From contig JBPOHI010000016.1 in NCBI GenBank assembly GCA_052035735.1, forward strand, positions 1 through 64,000: a stretch of 64,000 nt of DNA. The letters are read 5' to 3'. Shown here one piece after another: positions 50,819 through 60,088 of this stretch. Each line of letters starts with the position of its first letter. Within the stretch, counting starts at the first letter, position 1. A program made the translations under genes and the position numbers. Source of the DNA: JAGPDF01 sp052035735 (GTDB lineage: Bacteria > Acidobacteriota > Thermoanaerobaculia > Multivoradales > JAGPDF01). The notes beneath the pieces were generated by a model that had not been told where the DNA came from, searched no databases, and saw only the letters and a program-made list of their open reading frames with translations.

Positions 50819-52750
50819 GTGGCCTTGTCGAGCGCCGGCGCCGAGACGATCTACCGCGAGCGGGCTGCTGCCGCCACCGCCGCCGAACGGCGGGCGGCCT
50901 CCCTGTCGCTGCGCATCTCCTGGGCGCGCTTCGCGGCCTTCCTCCTGCTCGTCGTGGGCGGCGGCTTCGGCGTGGCCGGCCTGGGAACCGGCCGAACCCT
51001 GAGCTGGATTGTCGCGGCTGCCGGCCTGGTCGCGCTCGCCGGTTTCATCTCGTGGCACGAGCGGGTGATCGGGCGCGAGCGGGCTTTCGCGGCCCGGCGG
51101 ATCGTCAACGAGCGCGCCCTCGCCCGGTTCGAGCGCCGCTTCGAAGCGCTGCCCGTGCTGCCCTTTCCCGACTCCGCCGTGGCTTCGGCGACCGCCAGGG
51201 ATCTCAATCTCTTCGGCTCCACCTCGGTAGCGCAGTGGCTCGGGGCGGTCGCGACGCCGTCGGGCCGCGAGACGCTGGCGGCCTGGCTTCTGGGAAACAG
51301 AGGCTCGGCTAGGGGGGTCGTCGAGCGCCAGGGCGCCGTCGGCGAGCTTGCGCAGCAGCTCGAATTCAGGCAGGAGCTGGAGGTTGCCGCGATGCCGCTC
51401 GCGGCGACCTCGGCCGCGACCGCCCGCTTCGTCGAGTGGGCCTCGGGAACGCCGTTCGCCGAAGCTCATCCCCGCCTGCGCCTCGCGGGGAGGATCTCGG
51501 CGCTCGCCAGTCTGGTCTCGTTTCTCGTCGCCCTGGCCGGTCTCGCGCCGATCCACCTCTGGCTGTTCGTCCTGGTCGCGAACTACACCTGGACCTGGGC
51601 GGTGAAGAGCGCACTCGCAGGGGAGATGGAACGGCTTTCGGCGCGCGAGGGGGCGTTCTCGGGCTACGCCGATCTGCTGCGGCTGATCGCCAGCCGCGAG
51701 TTCGACGCGCCGGGCCTGGTCGCGATCCACTCCCGGCTCGGCGCTTCCGGTCTCGATGCGGCGGCCGAGCTCGCCCGCCTGCACCGCCTGTCGGAGCTCT
51801 CCGACGTCCGCCATTCGAGCGTGCACACGCTGCTGCAGGCGGCGATGGCCTGGGACCTCCTGCTCCTCGAGCGGGTGGCGGCCTGGCAGCGGCGCGCCGG
51901 ACGCTTCGCCGGCGAGTGGCTGGCAGCGGCAGGCGAGCTCGAAGTGCTCGCGGCGTTCGCCGGGGTGCGGTTCGACCATCCTGCCTGGGCCTTCGCCGAG
52001 ATCGACCCGTCGGCCGTGAGGCTCCGCGCGCTCGACCTCGGGCACCCGTTGCTCACCGACGCCGCGCGCGTCGGCAACGATCTCGAAGTCGGTCCCGCTG
52101 GCAAGCTGCTGCTCGTCACCGGTTCCAACATGTCGGGCAAGAGCACGCTGCTGAGGGCGATCGGCGTCAACGCGCTCCTCGCCCAGGCAGGGGCGCCGGT
52201 CTGCGCGCGGCAGCTCAGCATGCCGCCGCTCGCAGTCGAGACCAGCGGACGGATCGACGACTCGCTCGCCGAAGGGGTGTCGTTCTTCCTTGCCGAGCTC
52301 CAGCGTCTGCAAGCGATCGTCGCTGCGGCGTCAGCCGCTCTCGGTTCGGGCGCCCCGCGGGTCCTCTTCCTGCTCGACGAGATCCTGCGCGGCACCAACA
52401 GCGAGGAGCGCCGGGTCGCGGTGGCGAGGATCGTCGAGCGCCTCCTCGCCTCCGGGGCGATCGGCGCGGTGTCGACGCACGACCTCGAGATCGCGCGCGT
52501 CCCGGAGCTCGCCCCGCACCTGATCAACGTCCACTTCCGCGAAACGCTTTCCGCGGGGCCGGAGGGCCCAGGGATGACCTTCGACTACCGGCTGCGCGAC
52601 GGGCTCGCCACGACCACGAACGCCCTCGTGCTGCTGCGCCTCGTCGGCCTCGACGGCCCACCCGTCGGGCCGGGGAAGCCGCTGCCGGCCGCGCGTACAA
52701 TCCCATCCGCAGACCACCGCGCGCCGCACTCAGATAGGAGCGAGCCATGA
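50819..52750 (+). CDS. Membrane-anchored MutS-family ATPase
   Basis: 643 residues from a GTG start. Two N-terminal transmembrane helices (about 38-80) and a second hydrophobic block (about 222-260) precede a MutS core and C-terminal ATPase with Walker A TGSNMSGKSTLL, Walker B RVLFLLDEILRGTNSEER and the conserved STHDLEIA. The mismatch-binding N-terminal domain of MutS1 is absent. It is therefore unlikely to be the canonical repair enzyme; this MutS-like, membrane-linked branch has no established role. It overlaps the hemerythrin gene as ATGA. Confidence 0.88.
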   Translation: MALSSAGAETIYRERAAAATAAERRAASLSLRISWARFAAFLLLVVGGGFGVAGLGTGRTLSWIVAAAGLVALAGFISWHERVIGRERAFAARRIVNERALARFERRFEALPVLPFPDSAVASATARDLNLFGSTSVAQWLGAVATPSGRETLAAWLLGNRGSARGVVERQGAVGELAQQLEFRQELEVAAMPLAATSAATARFVEWASGTPFAEAHPRLRLAGRISALASLVSFLVALAGLAPIHLWLFVLVANYTWTWAVKSALAGEMERLSAREGAFSGYADLLRLIASREFDAPGLVAIHSRLGASGLDAAAELARLHRLSELSDVRHSSVHTLLQAAMAWDLLLLERVAAWQRRAGRFAGEWLAAAGELEVLAAFAGVRFDHPAWAFAEIDPSAVRLRALDLGHPLLTDAARVGNDLEVGPAGKLLLVTGSNMSGKSTLLRAIGVNALLAQAGAPVCARQLSMPPLAVETSGRIDDSLAEGVSFFLAELQRLQAIVAAASAALGSGAPRVLFLLDEILRGTNSEERRVAVARIVERLLASGAIGAVSTHDLEIARVPELAPHLINVHFRETLSAGPEGPGMTFDYRLRDGLATTTNALVLLRLVGLDGPPVGPGKPLPAARTIPSADHRAPHSDRSEP

Positions 52751-53163
52751 GCATCGGCAAGATGGACGAGCACGCAGCGGCCGGGATCGACGGGATGGAC
52801 CGCGAGCATGCGGTCGAAATCCAGATGGTGCACGCGCTGCAGGCGGCGCTGGTCGAGGGCGATCGAGCCAAGGTCATCGTGCTCATGGACCAGCTGGAGA
52901 TCTTCGCCAACGCGCACTTCATGGCCGAGCAGCACCTCATGCGTTTGCACGCCTACCCGGGCTTCGAGTCGCACGAGATCGAGCACGACCGGCTGATCGC
53001 CGAGCTGCGCGAGCTCTCGACCCGGATCCTCGCGCACCCCGACACCGGCAGCCAGGCGGAGGTCGAAGCCCTCGAACGCTGGCTGATGATTCACATCCGC
53101 ACCGAGGACGAGGCCCTCGCGGCCTTCCTCAACCGCACCGCGGGCAGCGGCGAGCCAGCCTGA
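52747..53163 (+). CDS. Bacteriohemerythrin-like protein
   Basis: 138 residues, a four-helix bundle. Iron-ligand candidates appear in order: MDREH, AHFMAEQHLM, HAYPGFESHEIEHD and WLMIHIRTED. The HxxxE and HxxxD patterns match the di-iron site that binds oxygen. Its start lies in the stop of the MutS-like gene, so both are made together. Likely role: oxygen storage, delivery or sensing. Confidence 0.88.
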   Translation: MSIGKMDEHAAAGIDGMDREHAVEIQMVHALQAALVEGDRAKVIVLMDQLEIFANAHFMAEQHLMRLHAYPGFESHEIEHDRLIAELRELSTRILAHPDTGSQAEVEALERWLMIHIRTEDEALAAFLNRTAGSGEPA

Positions 53164-53204
53164 CCTGAAGCCGTCGCGCAAGCGACCCGCAAACGTCTCC
53201 GGAC

Positions 53205-54962
53205 CTAGGGTACCGACACCGTCCAGGCGGCGGTCGTTCCCGCTTCGAATCCGTCCGCGAACAGCGCGGTTCCGGGCGCTCGACGACCGGGGAAGATCGC
53301 CAGGCGCAACAGCGGACTGACCGCGTAGCCGCCCGCCGCCGCTGCATCAGCGACGTACCAGCGTCCGAACCAGCTCGAGCCGTAGAGCGCAATGTCCGAA
53401 GGGATCGGCACGCTCACCGAACCCCAGCCGCCAGTGGCGCCGCTGCCCGACAGGGTGACCTCTTCGCGCGCCAGCGCCGCCGAAGGCGGCGGCGTGAGGC
53501 CGGGATCGGCGTCGTCGATCGCCAGCACGGCGGTGGCGCCGCCGAGAGCGCCCCAGACACCGATCGTGCATCCGGGGCTGCCGGCGAACGGCGGTTCGAG
53601 CGCGACGACCTGCGGCTCGAGCCCGCCGCCGCCGACGATGCCGCTGCCTTCGACGTAGGGCACGCGGTCCGACTCCGTGAAGAGACGCGGCCGGTCGAAG
53701 GGCGCGGTCTCGGCAGCCGCGCGCGGATCGGTCAGCGGCCGGGTCATGAAGGCCAGGAGCGCCGCCTTCTCTTGCACCGTCATGTTGAGCGGAACGATCA
53801 GCGGGTTCTTGTTCGGCGCCGCGAAGTCGCCGCCGCGATCGTAGAAATCGATGACCTCCGCGAGCGTCGCAATCTCGCCGTTGTGCATGTACGGCGGGCG
53901 CAGCGCGATGTTGCGCAGGGTCGGTGTCCGCATCGCTCCGCGATCGATGTTGTTGCCGGTCTCGGCAAATCGTCCGAGATCCTCTTGCACGGGTCGGACA
54001 CCGGTGTAGAAGAACGCGTCGTTCGAGAACACCGGGCCGCCATGGCAGACCGCGCAGTTGCGGTTGATGAAGACGCCACGTCCCTGCTGCTCGAGCTGGG
54101 TGAGCGGCGCGCCGCCACCGGCCTCGATGTCCCAGGGCGTCTGGTTCGAAACCAACGTGCGCTCGTAGGTCGCGATCGCCATGCCGATCCGCGAGGCGGT
54201 GATCTCCGGCGTTCCAAAGGCGAGCGCGAACAGCTCCGGGTAGGTTCGGCCACCGATGCCGTCGTTCAACTCGGCCGGTAGATCCTCGGCCAGCGCGAGC
54301 GGAGCGGAGGCCAGGAGTCGCTCCACGACTTCGCTCCACTCGCGACCGGTGTGGCCCATCTCGGTGGAGTTCACGATCGGCGCGAGCGCCTGGGTCTCGA
54401 GCGCGGCCCCGGCCGCCAGCACGACCGCCGAGGTTACAGGATCGACGAACTGGCCTCCGGCCCGCCCGTCCCAGAAAAGGCTCGGAGCGTATCCGGCTTC
54501 GCTCGCCGGGCGCGCCCGGCGGCCGGTCGCCTGCTCCAGGATGCCAAAGTCCTCGTGGGCCACGTAGGTGCCATCGGCCGCGCTCTGCGGCACCCCGGGC
54601 GAACCGAGGACGTCATCGGGCGTCTCGAAGATGCCATCGGCCCCGGGATGGAGCGCCAGCGGGCTCGTGGCGGTACGCGGGTCGGAGGCGCCCGCCGCCG
54701 GGAGGTGACAGGTCCCGCAGGCGACCGTGCGCGTCGACGACAGCTGCTCGTCCCAGAAGAGGGCCTTGCCGAGAAGCGTCTTCTCCGCTGTCACCGGGTT
54801 GCCGGCCGGGGCTGGAGGCGGCTGCAGAGGACCCGGAGGGGGAGGAGGAGGCGGGGGTCCCTGCGCGGCGACCGGAACCGCCGACGCGGCGAACAGCAGG
54901 AGCAGGACGAGAGCCTGCGCGGGGGATCTGCGGCAGAACAGGCGCGGCGATCGCAGGTTCAT
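53205..54962 (-). CDS. MauG/di-heme cytochrome c peroxidase family protein with DGFE tail
   Basis: 585 residues from ATG 54962. A signal peptide (1-33) and a proline-rich linker (36-52) precede two heme-binding sites, CGTCH 82-86 and CAVCH 303-307, within a CCP/MauG domain (LFWDEQLSSTRTVACGTCH, APSLFWDGRAGGQ, RTPTLRNIALRPPYMHNG are diagnostic). About 130 extra C-terminal residues look like a beta-domain and end LFADGFEAGTTAAW, the same type of tail as the 14596 and 37639 proteins. Catalyses peroxide reduction or a MauG-like oxidation; substrate unknown. Divergent from the phosphodiesterase gene. Confidence 0.9.
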   Translation of the reverse strand: MNLRSPRLFCRRSPAQALVLLLLFAASAVPVAAQGPPPPPPPPGPLQPPPAPAGNPVTAEKTLLGKALFWDEQLSSTRTVACGTCHLPAAGASDPRTATSPLALHPGADGIFETPDDVLGSPGVPQSAADGTYVAHEDFGILEQATGRRARPASEAGYAPSLFWDGRAGGQFVDPVTSAVVLAAGAALETQALAPIVNSTEMGHTGREWSEVVERLLASAPLALAEDLPAELNDGIGGRTYPELFALAFGTPEITASRIGMAIATYERTLVSNQTPWDIEAGGGAPLTQLEQQGRGVFINRNCAVCHGGPVFSNDAFFYTGVRPVQEDLGRFAETGNNIDRGAMRTPTLRNIALRPPYMHNGEIATLAEVIDFYDRGGDFAAPNKNPLIVPLNMTVQEKAALLAFMTRPLTDPRAAAETAPFDRPRLFTESDRVPYVEGSGIVGGGGLEPQVVALEPPFAGSPGCTIGVWGALGGATAVLAIDDADPGLTPPPSAALAREEVTLSGSGATGGWGSVSVPIPSDIALYGSSWFGRWYVADAAAAGGYAVSPLLRLAIFPGRRAPGTALFADGFEAGTTAAWTVSVP

Positions 54963-55106
54963 TCGACTTTCTCCCTGGGGCCAAGAAAAGACCGGCAGAT
55001 GAAAACAGGTATCGGCGGCACTTGCTGGTCTCAACACGCGACGCGGCGATTTCCTGCGGGGTCTCCTTCGCGATGCCCGACTCGCTAAGATGGTCCCGGC
55101 CTCCCG

Positions 55107-57164
55107 ATGCATCGCCGAGCCTCCATCGCTCTTCCTCTCGCCGCTGGCCTGCTGCTCCTGGCCTGCGGCAAGGCTCCCTCCCCTCTCCAGGAGGATGCGG
55201 GCGGTGAGCCGGGATGGTCCCACGGGCCGCGCACGGTGGGCGAGCTGGCGGCGCGGGCGGCGGCCAAGCCGCCGATCCTCTTCATCGGCCTGGATGGCGC
55301 CGACTGGCGACAGCTCGAGCCACTCCTGGCGAGCGGCGCCATGCCGCACCTCGCGGCGCTCCGCGCAGCTTCGGCCTGGGGAGAGCTCGAGTCGGAGACG
55401 CCGGCGCTATCGCCGTTGCTTTGGACGTCGATGCTCACCGGAGTCTCGCCACTCGAGCACGGCATTCTCGACTTCAGCCGTTTCGCTCCCGGCAGCGGGC
55501 GGCGCGAGCCGATCGGCAGCGAAGACCGGCGCGCGCCGGCGATCTGGAACGCTCTCACCTGGGCCGGCAAGCGGGTCGCGCTGCTCGGACTCTGGGCGAC
55601 GCATCCGGCGGAGCCGGTCGACGGCCTCGTGGTCTCCGATCGGCTGTTCGGCTTCCTGAACGTCGAGACCGAACCGCCTCCGGGCGCGATCTACCCGCCG
55701 GAGCGGGCAGCCTGGGCGCGCTCCAGGCTCGCCGCGGCCGAGGCGGCAACCGGGTATGCCGCACTGCGCGACTATCTGCCCCGGCTGTCAGAGGCAGAGT
55801 TCCAGCTGCGAAGTGGCGCTACGCGCGCCTACGACCACCCGGTCTCGGCGCTCCGCCGGATCCTGATCGAAACGCGCCTTTATGGCGGCATGGCGGAGGC
55901 GCTGCTCAGCGCCGACCCGACATCCTTGCCGGATTTCACGCTGGTCTATCTGCAAGGCACCGACTCGATCGGCCACGTTTTCGCACCGTTCGCTCCACCC
56001 CGTCTTCCGTCGATCCCGGAGGTGGAGTTCGAGCGCTACCGCGAGGTTCCCGAGCGCTACTTTCGCGAGGTCGATGCCTGGCTGGGCGGGCTGCTCGCCC
56101 TCGCCGATCGCTCCCGCTCCACCGTCGTGGTGGCTTCCGATCACGGTTTCCTCTGGCACGAAGGGCGGCCAGAGCGCTGGGCGAGCTCCGCCACCCAGAC
56201 GGCGGCGCGCTGGCATCGCCGGCAGGGCATCTGGCTGGTAAGGGCAGCTGGCGTCGCTCCGGGGCTCTCCTCCGCCGGACGCCTTCGCCAGGTCTTCCCC
56301 ACGCTCTTGACCCTCGCCGGGCTGCCACCCTCGACGACCGGAGAGCAACGACCTCTCGCCGGCCTGGCTCCGTCCGCCGCTCCGGCGTTCGACTACGGCG
56401 CGCTCTACCGCGAGCTCGCGTCGCGGAGGAGGCCGCCTTCGCCAGCCGGCGGTGGTGCGAGAGCGGATGACGGCGCGAATCTCGCTGCGCAGGAGGAGAT
56501 CGCCAAGCTCCAGGCTCTGGGCTATCTCGGCGCGAACGAGGCCACGAAGGCCCCTGCCGCGCTCCTCGCGGCGGGCGGTCCCGACGCGACGCGCACCGCG
56601 AGCTCGTGGAACAACGCCGGCCTCGTTCTCCGCGCCGAGCATCGCGACGCCGAGGCGCGAGCGGCCTTCGAGCACGCGCTCGCGCTCGAGCCCGGCCTCG
56701 CGGCAGCGCAGTGGAACCTCTCCGAGCTCCTGTTCGCGGCGGGCGCGGCCGACGACCTCGAGCGCGCCGACGCGCTCCTGCTCGCGGCTCTCGCCGGCGG
56801 CTTGCCCGACGGCACCGAGCAGGTCCTCGACCGGTCCCGCGCGCACGAGCGCGCCGGGGCCCTCCCGCGCAGCCTGGCGCTGCTCGATCGCGCCCTCGGC
56901 CTCCGCCCCGAGGCCTCCGAGCTGTGGCTCTTCCGCGGGCGCTACCGCCTGCAGAGCGGCGACTGCGCGCGCGCGCTCGCCGACCTCACCCGCGCCGGCG
57001 AGCTCGCGCCAGACAACTCCGACATCTTCGCGGCCACCGCACTGGCGCACCTCTGCGAAGGCGACCGCGCCTCGGCGCATGCGGCCTTGCGCCGTGCGGT
57101 CGAGCTCGCGCCGGACGAGCCGCGCCTGCGAGCGCTCCTCGCCGAGCTCGAAGGCTCACTCTGA
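55107..57164 (+). CDS. Lipoprotein phosphodiesterase (alkaline-phosphatase superfamily) with TPRs
   Basis: 685 residues. The lipobox LLLLAC suggests a lipoprotein anchored at Cys20. The catalytic domain (about 55-430) belongs to type I phosphodiesterase/nucleotide pyrophosphatases: FIGLDGADW gives the first metal Asp, ALSPLLWTSMLTG the nucleophile region, YLQGTDSIGHV and VVASDHGF the metal sites. The C-terminal third is TPR repeats (NNAGLVLRAEHRDAEARAAFEHAL). AP-superfamily plus TPR is frequent in Acidobacteriota; substrate unknown. Confidence 0.88.
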   Translation: MHRRASIALPLAAGLLLLACGKAPSPLQEDAGGEPGWSHGPRTVGELAARAAAKPPILFIGLDGADWRQLEPLLASGAMPHLAALRAASAWGELESETPALSPLLWTSMLTGVSPLEHGILDFSRFAPGSGRREPIGSEDRRAPAIWNALTWAGKRVALLGLWATHPAEPVDGLVVSDRLFGFLNVETEPPPGAIYPPERAAWARSRLAAAEAATGYAALRDYLPRLSEAEFQLRSGATRAYDHPVSALRRILIETRLYGGMAEALLSADPTSLPDFTLVYLQGTDSIGHVFAPFAPPRLPSIPEVEFERYREVPERYFREVDAWLGGLLALADRSRSTVVVASDHGFLWHEGRPERWASSATQTAARWHRRQGIWLVRAAGVAPGLSSAGRLRQVFPTLLTLAGLPPSTTGEQRPLAGLAPSAAPAFDYGALYRELASRRRPPSPAGGGARADDGANLAAQEEIAKLQALGYLGANEATKAPAALLAAGGPDATRTASSWNNAGLVLRAEHRDAEARAAFEHALALEPGLAAAQWNLSELLFAAGAADDLERADALLLAALAGGLPDGTEQVLDRSRAHERAGALPRSLALLDRALGLRPEASELWLFRGRYRLQSGDCARALADLTRAGELAPDNSDIFAATALAHLCEGDRASAHAALRRAVELAPDEPRLRALLAELEGSL

Positions 57165-57236
57165 CTCCCCCGATATCGGAGGCCCGCCGCAGCCGGCGAT
57201 TCGCTGTCGGCGGCCCCTTGATACGCTTCGGGGACC

Positions 57237-58760
57237 ATGACCCTCCCCCGATTCGCCGCCACTTCTTACGAGTTCACCGAATACGTCCCGGCGCGCAACT
57301 GGATCGGCGGCGCCTGGCGCGATGCGGCCGGAGATCCGCCTTCGCAGCCGGTGCCGAATCCGCGCTGGGGGCGGGCGATGTCGAGTGTCTGCATGTCCGG
57401 CGCCGCCGACGTCGACGCGGCAGTCGCGGTGGCGCGCGCCGCGCAGCCGGCCTGGCGCGAGCTGCCGATTCGCGATCGGGCGCAGATCCTCTATCGCACG
57501 CGCGAGCTCATGTTGCGCGATCTCACCGAGCTCTCCTGGCTGGTGTCGCACGAGAACGGCAAGATCTACAGCGAGGCCGAGGCCGAAGTGTTGAAGGCGA
57601 TCGAATGCCTCGAGTACGGCTGCTCGCTGCCGAATCTCGCCACCGGCAGCGAGCTCGAAGTCAGCCGCGGCGTCACCTGCGGCCTGACCTACGAGCCGCT
57701 GGGCATCGTCGCCGGCGTGGTGCCGTTCAACTTCCCTCTCATGGTTCCGATGTGGATGCTGCCGCAGGCGCTCGTCGGCGGGAACGCCTTCGTCCTGAAG
57801 CCCTCGGAGCGCGTGCCGCTGAGCACGATGCGCCTGGCGGAGATCTTCGCCGAGGCCGGCCTGCCGCCGGGGATCTTCTCGCTCGTCCAGGGCGGCAAGG
57901 AGGTGGTGGAAGCGCTCTGCGACCACCCCGGGGTCGCCGCCCTGGGCTTCGTCGGCTCGACCCGCGTGGCGCGGGCCGTCTACGCGCGGGCCTGTGCCGC
58001 CGGCAAGCGGGCCCTCTGTCTGGGCGGGGCGAAGAACCACCTCCTGCTCGTCCCCGACGCGGACCCCGAAGTGGCGGTCGAGAACATCGTCGCTTCGTTC
58101 ACCGGCTGTGCCGGCCAGCGCTGCATGGCGGCGTCGGTGCTGCTCGCGGTCGGCGAGGCGGGCGACCTCGATCCGCTGCTCAAGCGCGTCGCGGCGCGCG
58201 CCGCGGCGATCCGCCTTGGCCCCGAAATGGGCCCGGTGACCACGGCGGCGGCGGTCGAGCGGCTGAATGGAGCGATCGCCAGGGCCGCCGAGTCCGGCGC
58301 ACGCCTCCTCGTCGACGGCCGCGGACAGGTCCCGGAGTCGGCGGCCGCGAATGGCGAGTCCTCCGGCTGGTGGATCGGACCGACGATCCTGGACGGCGTC
58401 GCGCCGGGCTCCGAAGCCGCCTGCGAGGAGCTCTTCGGCCCGGTCCTCTCGATCGTGCGCGTGCCGACGCTCGAGGCCGCCTTGCGCATCGAGGGAGCCA
58501 ATCCCTACGGCAACGCCGCCACCGTCTACACGACCTCCGGCGACGTCGCCCGCCGCGTCATGGCCTCCGCCGAGGCGGGGATGTGCGGCGTCAACGTCGG
58601 CGTGCCGGTGCCGCGCGAGCCGTTCGGCTTCGGCGGCTGGAACGACTCCTGTTTCGGCCACGGCAACATGACCGGCTGGGACGGTTTCCGCTTCTGGACG
58701 CGGCAGCGCAAGATCACCACCAAGTGGGCGCTGCAGCGCGACGCGAACTGGATGAGCTGA
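57237..58760 (+). CDS. mmsA: Methylmalonate-semialdehyde dehydrogenase (CoA-acylating)
   Basis: 507 residues. Oxidises methylmalonate or malonate semialdehyde to propionyl- or acetyl-CoA with CO2 release, in valine, thymine or beta-alanine breakdown. Typical MmsA features: ENGKIYSEAEAEVLKAIECLEYGC, PFNFPLMVPMWMLPQAL, GSTRVA and the active-site GQRCMA. The following class III aminotransferase starts 8 bases later, so an omega-amino acid such as beta-alanine is a likely substrate source. Confidence 0.9.
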   Translation: MTLPRFAATSYEFTEYVPARNWIGGAWRDAAGDPPSQPVPNPRWGRAMSSVCMSGAADVDAAVAVARAAQPAWRELPIRDRAQILYRTRELMLRDLTELSWLVSHENGKIYSEAEAEVLKAIECLEYGCSLPNLATGSELEVSRGVTCGLTYEPLGIVAGVVPFNFPLMVPMWMLPQALVGGNAFVLKPSERVPLSTMRLAEIFAEAGLPPGIFSLVQGGKEVVEALCDHPGVAALGFVGSTRVARAVYARACAAGKRALCLGGAKNHLLLVPDADPEVAVENIVASFTGCAGQRCMAASVLLAVGEAGDLDPLLKRVAARAAAIRLGPEMGPVTTAAAVERLNGAIARAAESGARLLVDGRGQVPESAAANGESSGWWIGPTILDGVAPGSEAACEELFGPVLSIVRVPTLEAALRIEGANPYGNAATVYTTSGDVARRVMASAEAGMCGVNVGVPVPREPFGFGGWNDSCFGHGNMTGWDGFRFWTRQRKITTKWALQRDANWMS

Positions 58761-58768
58761 GGAGATCC

Positions 58769-60088
58769 ATGGACGGCCAAGAGATCGTCGACCTCTGTCT
58801 GAAGCACACGATGTACTCCTGGTCCGCGACCGGCGCGGTCCAGCCGCTGCCGATCGTGCGCGCGGAAGGCATCTACATGTACACCGCCTCCGGCCAGCGC
58901 ATTCTCGACTTCAACAGCCAGTTGATGAGCGTGCACATCGGCCACAGCCACCCGAAGGTGGTCGCGGCGATGAAGCAGGCCTGCGACGGGCTGCTCTTCG
59001 CCCACCCGGGAACCGCGACCGAGCCGCGCGCCCGCCTCTCGCGGCGCCTGGCGGAGCTCACTCCGGGCGACCTCGACGTCTTCTTCTACACCCTCGGCGG
59101 GGCCGAGGCGAACGAGAACGCCATCCGCGCCGCCAAGGCGTTCACCGGCCGGCAGAAGATCCTGTCGCGCTATCGCAGCTACCACGGCGGTACCAACGCC
59201 ACGCTGCAGCTCACCGGCGATCCGCGCCGCTGGGCGAACGAGCCCGGCATGCCGGGCGTCGTCCGGGTGATGGATCCGTGGCCCTACAAGTACTCGTTCG
59301 GCGACGATCCGGCGTCGATCACCCGCAACAACCTGACCTACCTCGAAGAGGTCATCGACTACGAAGGGCCGCACACCATCGCGGCGATGATCGTCGAGTC
59401 CGTCACCGGCACCAACGGCATTCTCATTCCGCCGCCCGGCTACATGCAGGGCCTGCAGGAGCTCCTCTCGCGGCACGGCATCCTGCTGATCTGCGACGAG
59501 GTGATGGCCGGCCTCGGACGCACCGGCAAGCTCTTCGCGTTCGAGCACGAGGGCGTCCAGCCCGACATCGTGACGATGGCGAAAGGCCTCACTTCTTCGT
59601 ACGTGCCGCTCGGTGCCATGGCGGTCTCGACTCCGATCGCCGACCATTTCCGCAAGAACGTCTTCTACGGCGGCCTGACCTACAACGCGCACCCGTTCTG
59701 CCTCGCCGTCGCCGAGGCGGTGCTCGACGTGCTGGTCGGAGAGGGCATGGTCGAGAACGCCGCGCGGCTGGAACCGGTCATGCGCGACGAGATGGAGAGC
59801 CTCGCGCGCCGCCATCCGTCGGTGCTGGCGCACCGCAACCTGGGCCTCTTCGGCATCGTCGAGCTGCGCAAGGACGCCCGGGGCACCCCGCTCGCGCCCT
59901 ACAACGGCAGCCATCCGGCGATGGCGAGGTTCAACCGCGCGCTGCTCGACGACGGCCTCTACACCATCTGCCGCTGGAACAACTTCATGACCAACCCGCC
60001 GCTCTGCATCACCGAGGCCGAGTTGCGCGACGGTTTCGCCATCCTCGACCGCCACCTCCACCTGATCGACGAGGTCTTCGAAGGATGA
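58769..60088 (+). CDS. Class III (omega-) aminotransferase
   Basis: 439 residues from ATG 58769 with GAGGAG upstream. PLP lysine in TMAKGLTSSYVPLGA, preceded by LLICDEVMAGLGRTGKLFAF and by YHGGTNATL. The family includes beta-alanine-pyruvate, taurine-pyruvate and 4-aminobutyrate aminotransferases. With MmsA immediately upstream a beta-alanine or beta-aminoisobutyrate to acyl-CoA route is a reasonable reading. The stop overlaps the next start as ATGA. Confidence 0.9.
   Translation: MDGQEIVDLCLKHTMYSWSATGAVQPLPIVRAEGIYMYTASGQRILDFNSQLMSVHIGHSHPKVVAAMKQACDGLLFAHPGTATEPRARLSRRLAELTPGDLDVFFYTLGGAEANENAIRAAKAFTGRQKILSRYRSYHGGTNATLQLTGDPRRWANEPGMPGVVRVMDPWPYKYSFGDDPASITRNNLTYLEEVIDYEGPHTIAAMIVESVTGTNGILIPPPGYMQGLQELLSRHGILLICDEVMAGLGRTGKLFAFEHEGVQPDIVTMAKGLTSSYVPLGAMAVSTPIADHFRKNVFYGGLTYNAHPFCLAVAEAVLDVLVGEGMVENAARLEPVMRDEMESLARRHPSVLAHRNLGLFGIVELRKDARGTPLAPYNGSHPAMARFNRALLDDGLYTICRWNNFMTNPPLCITEAELRDGFAILDRHLHLIDEVFEG

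Noticed and set aside
50819..52750. Canonical DNA mismatch repair MutS
   Set aside because: The mismatch-recognition N-terminal domain is missing and membrane helices are present.
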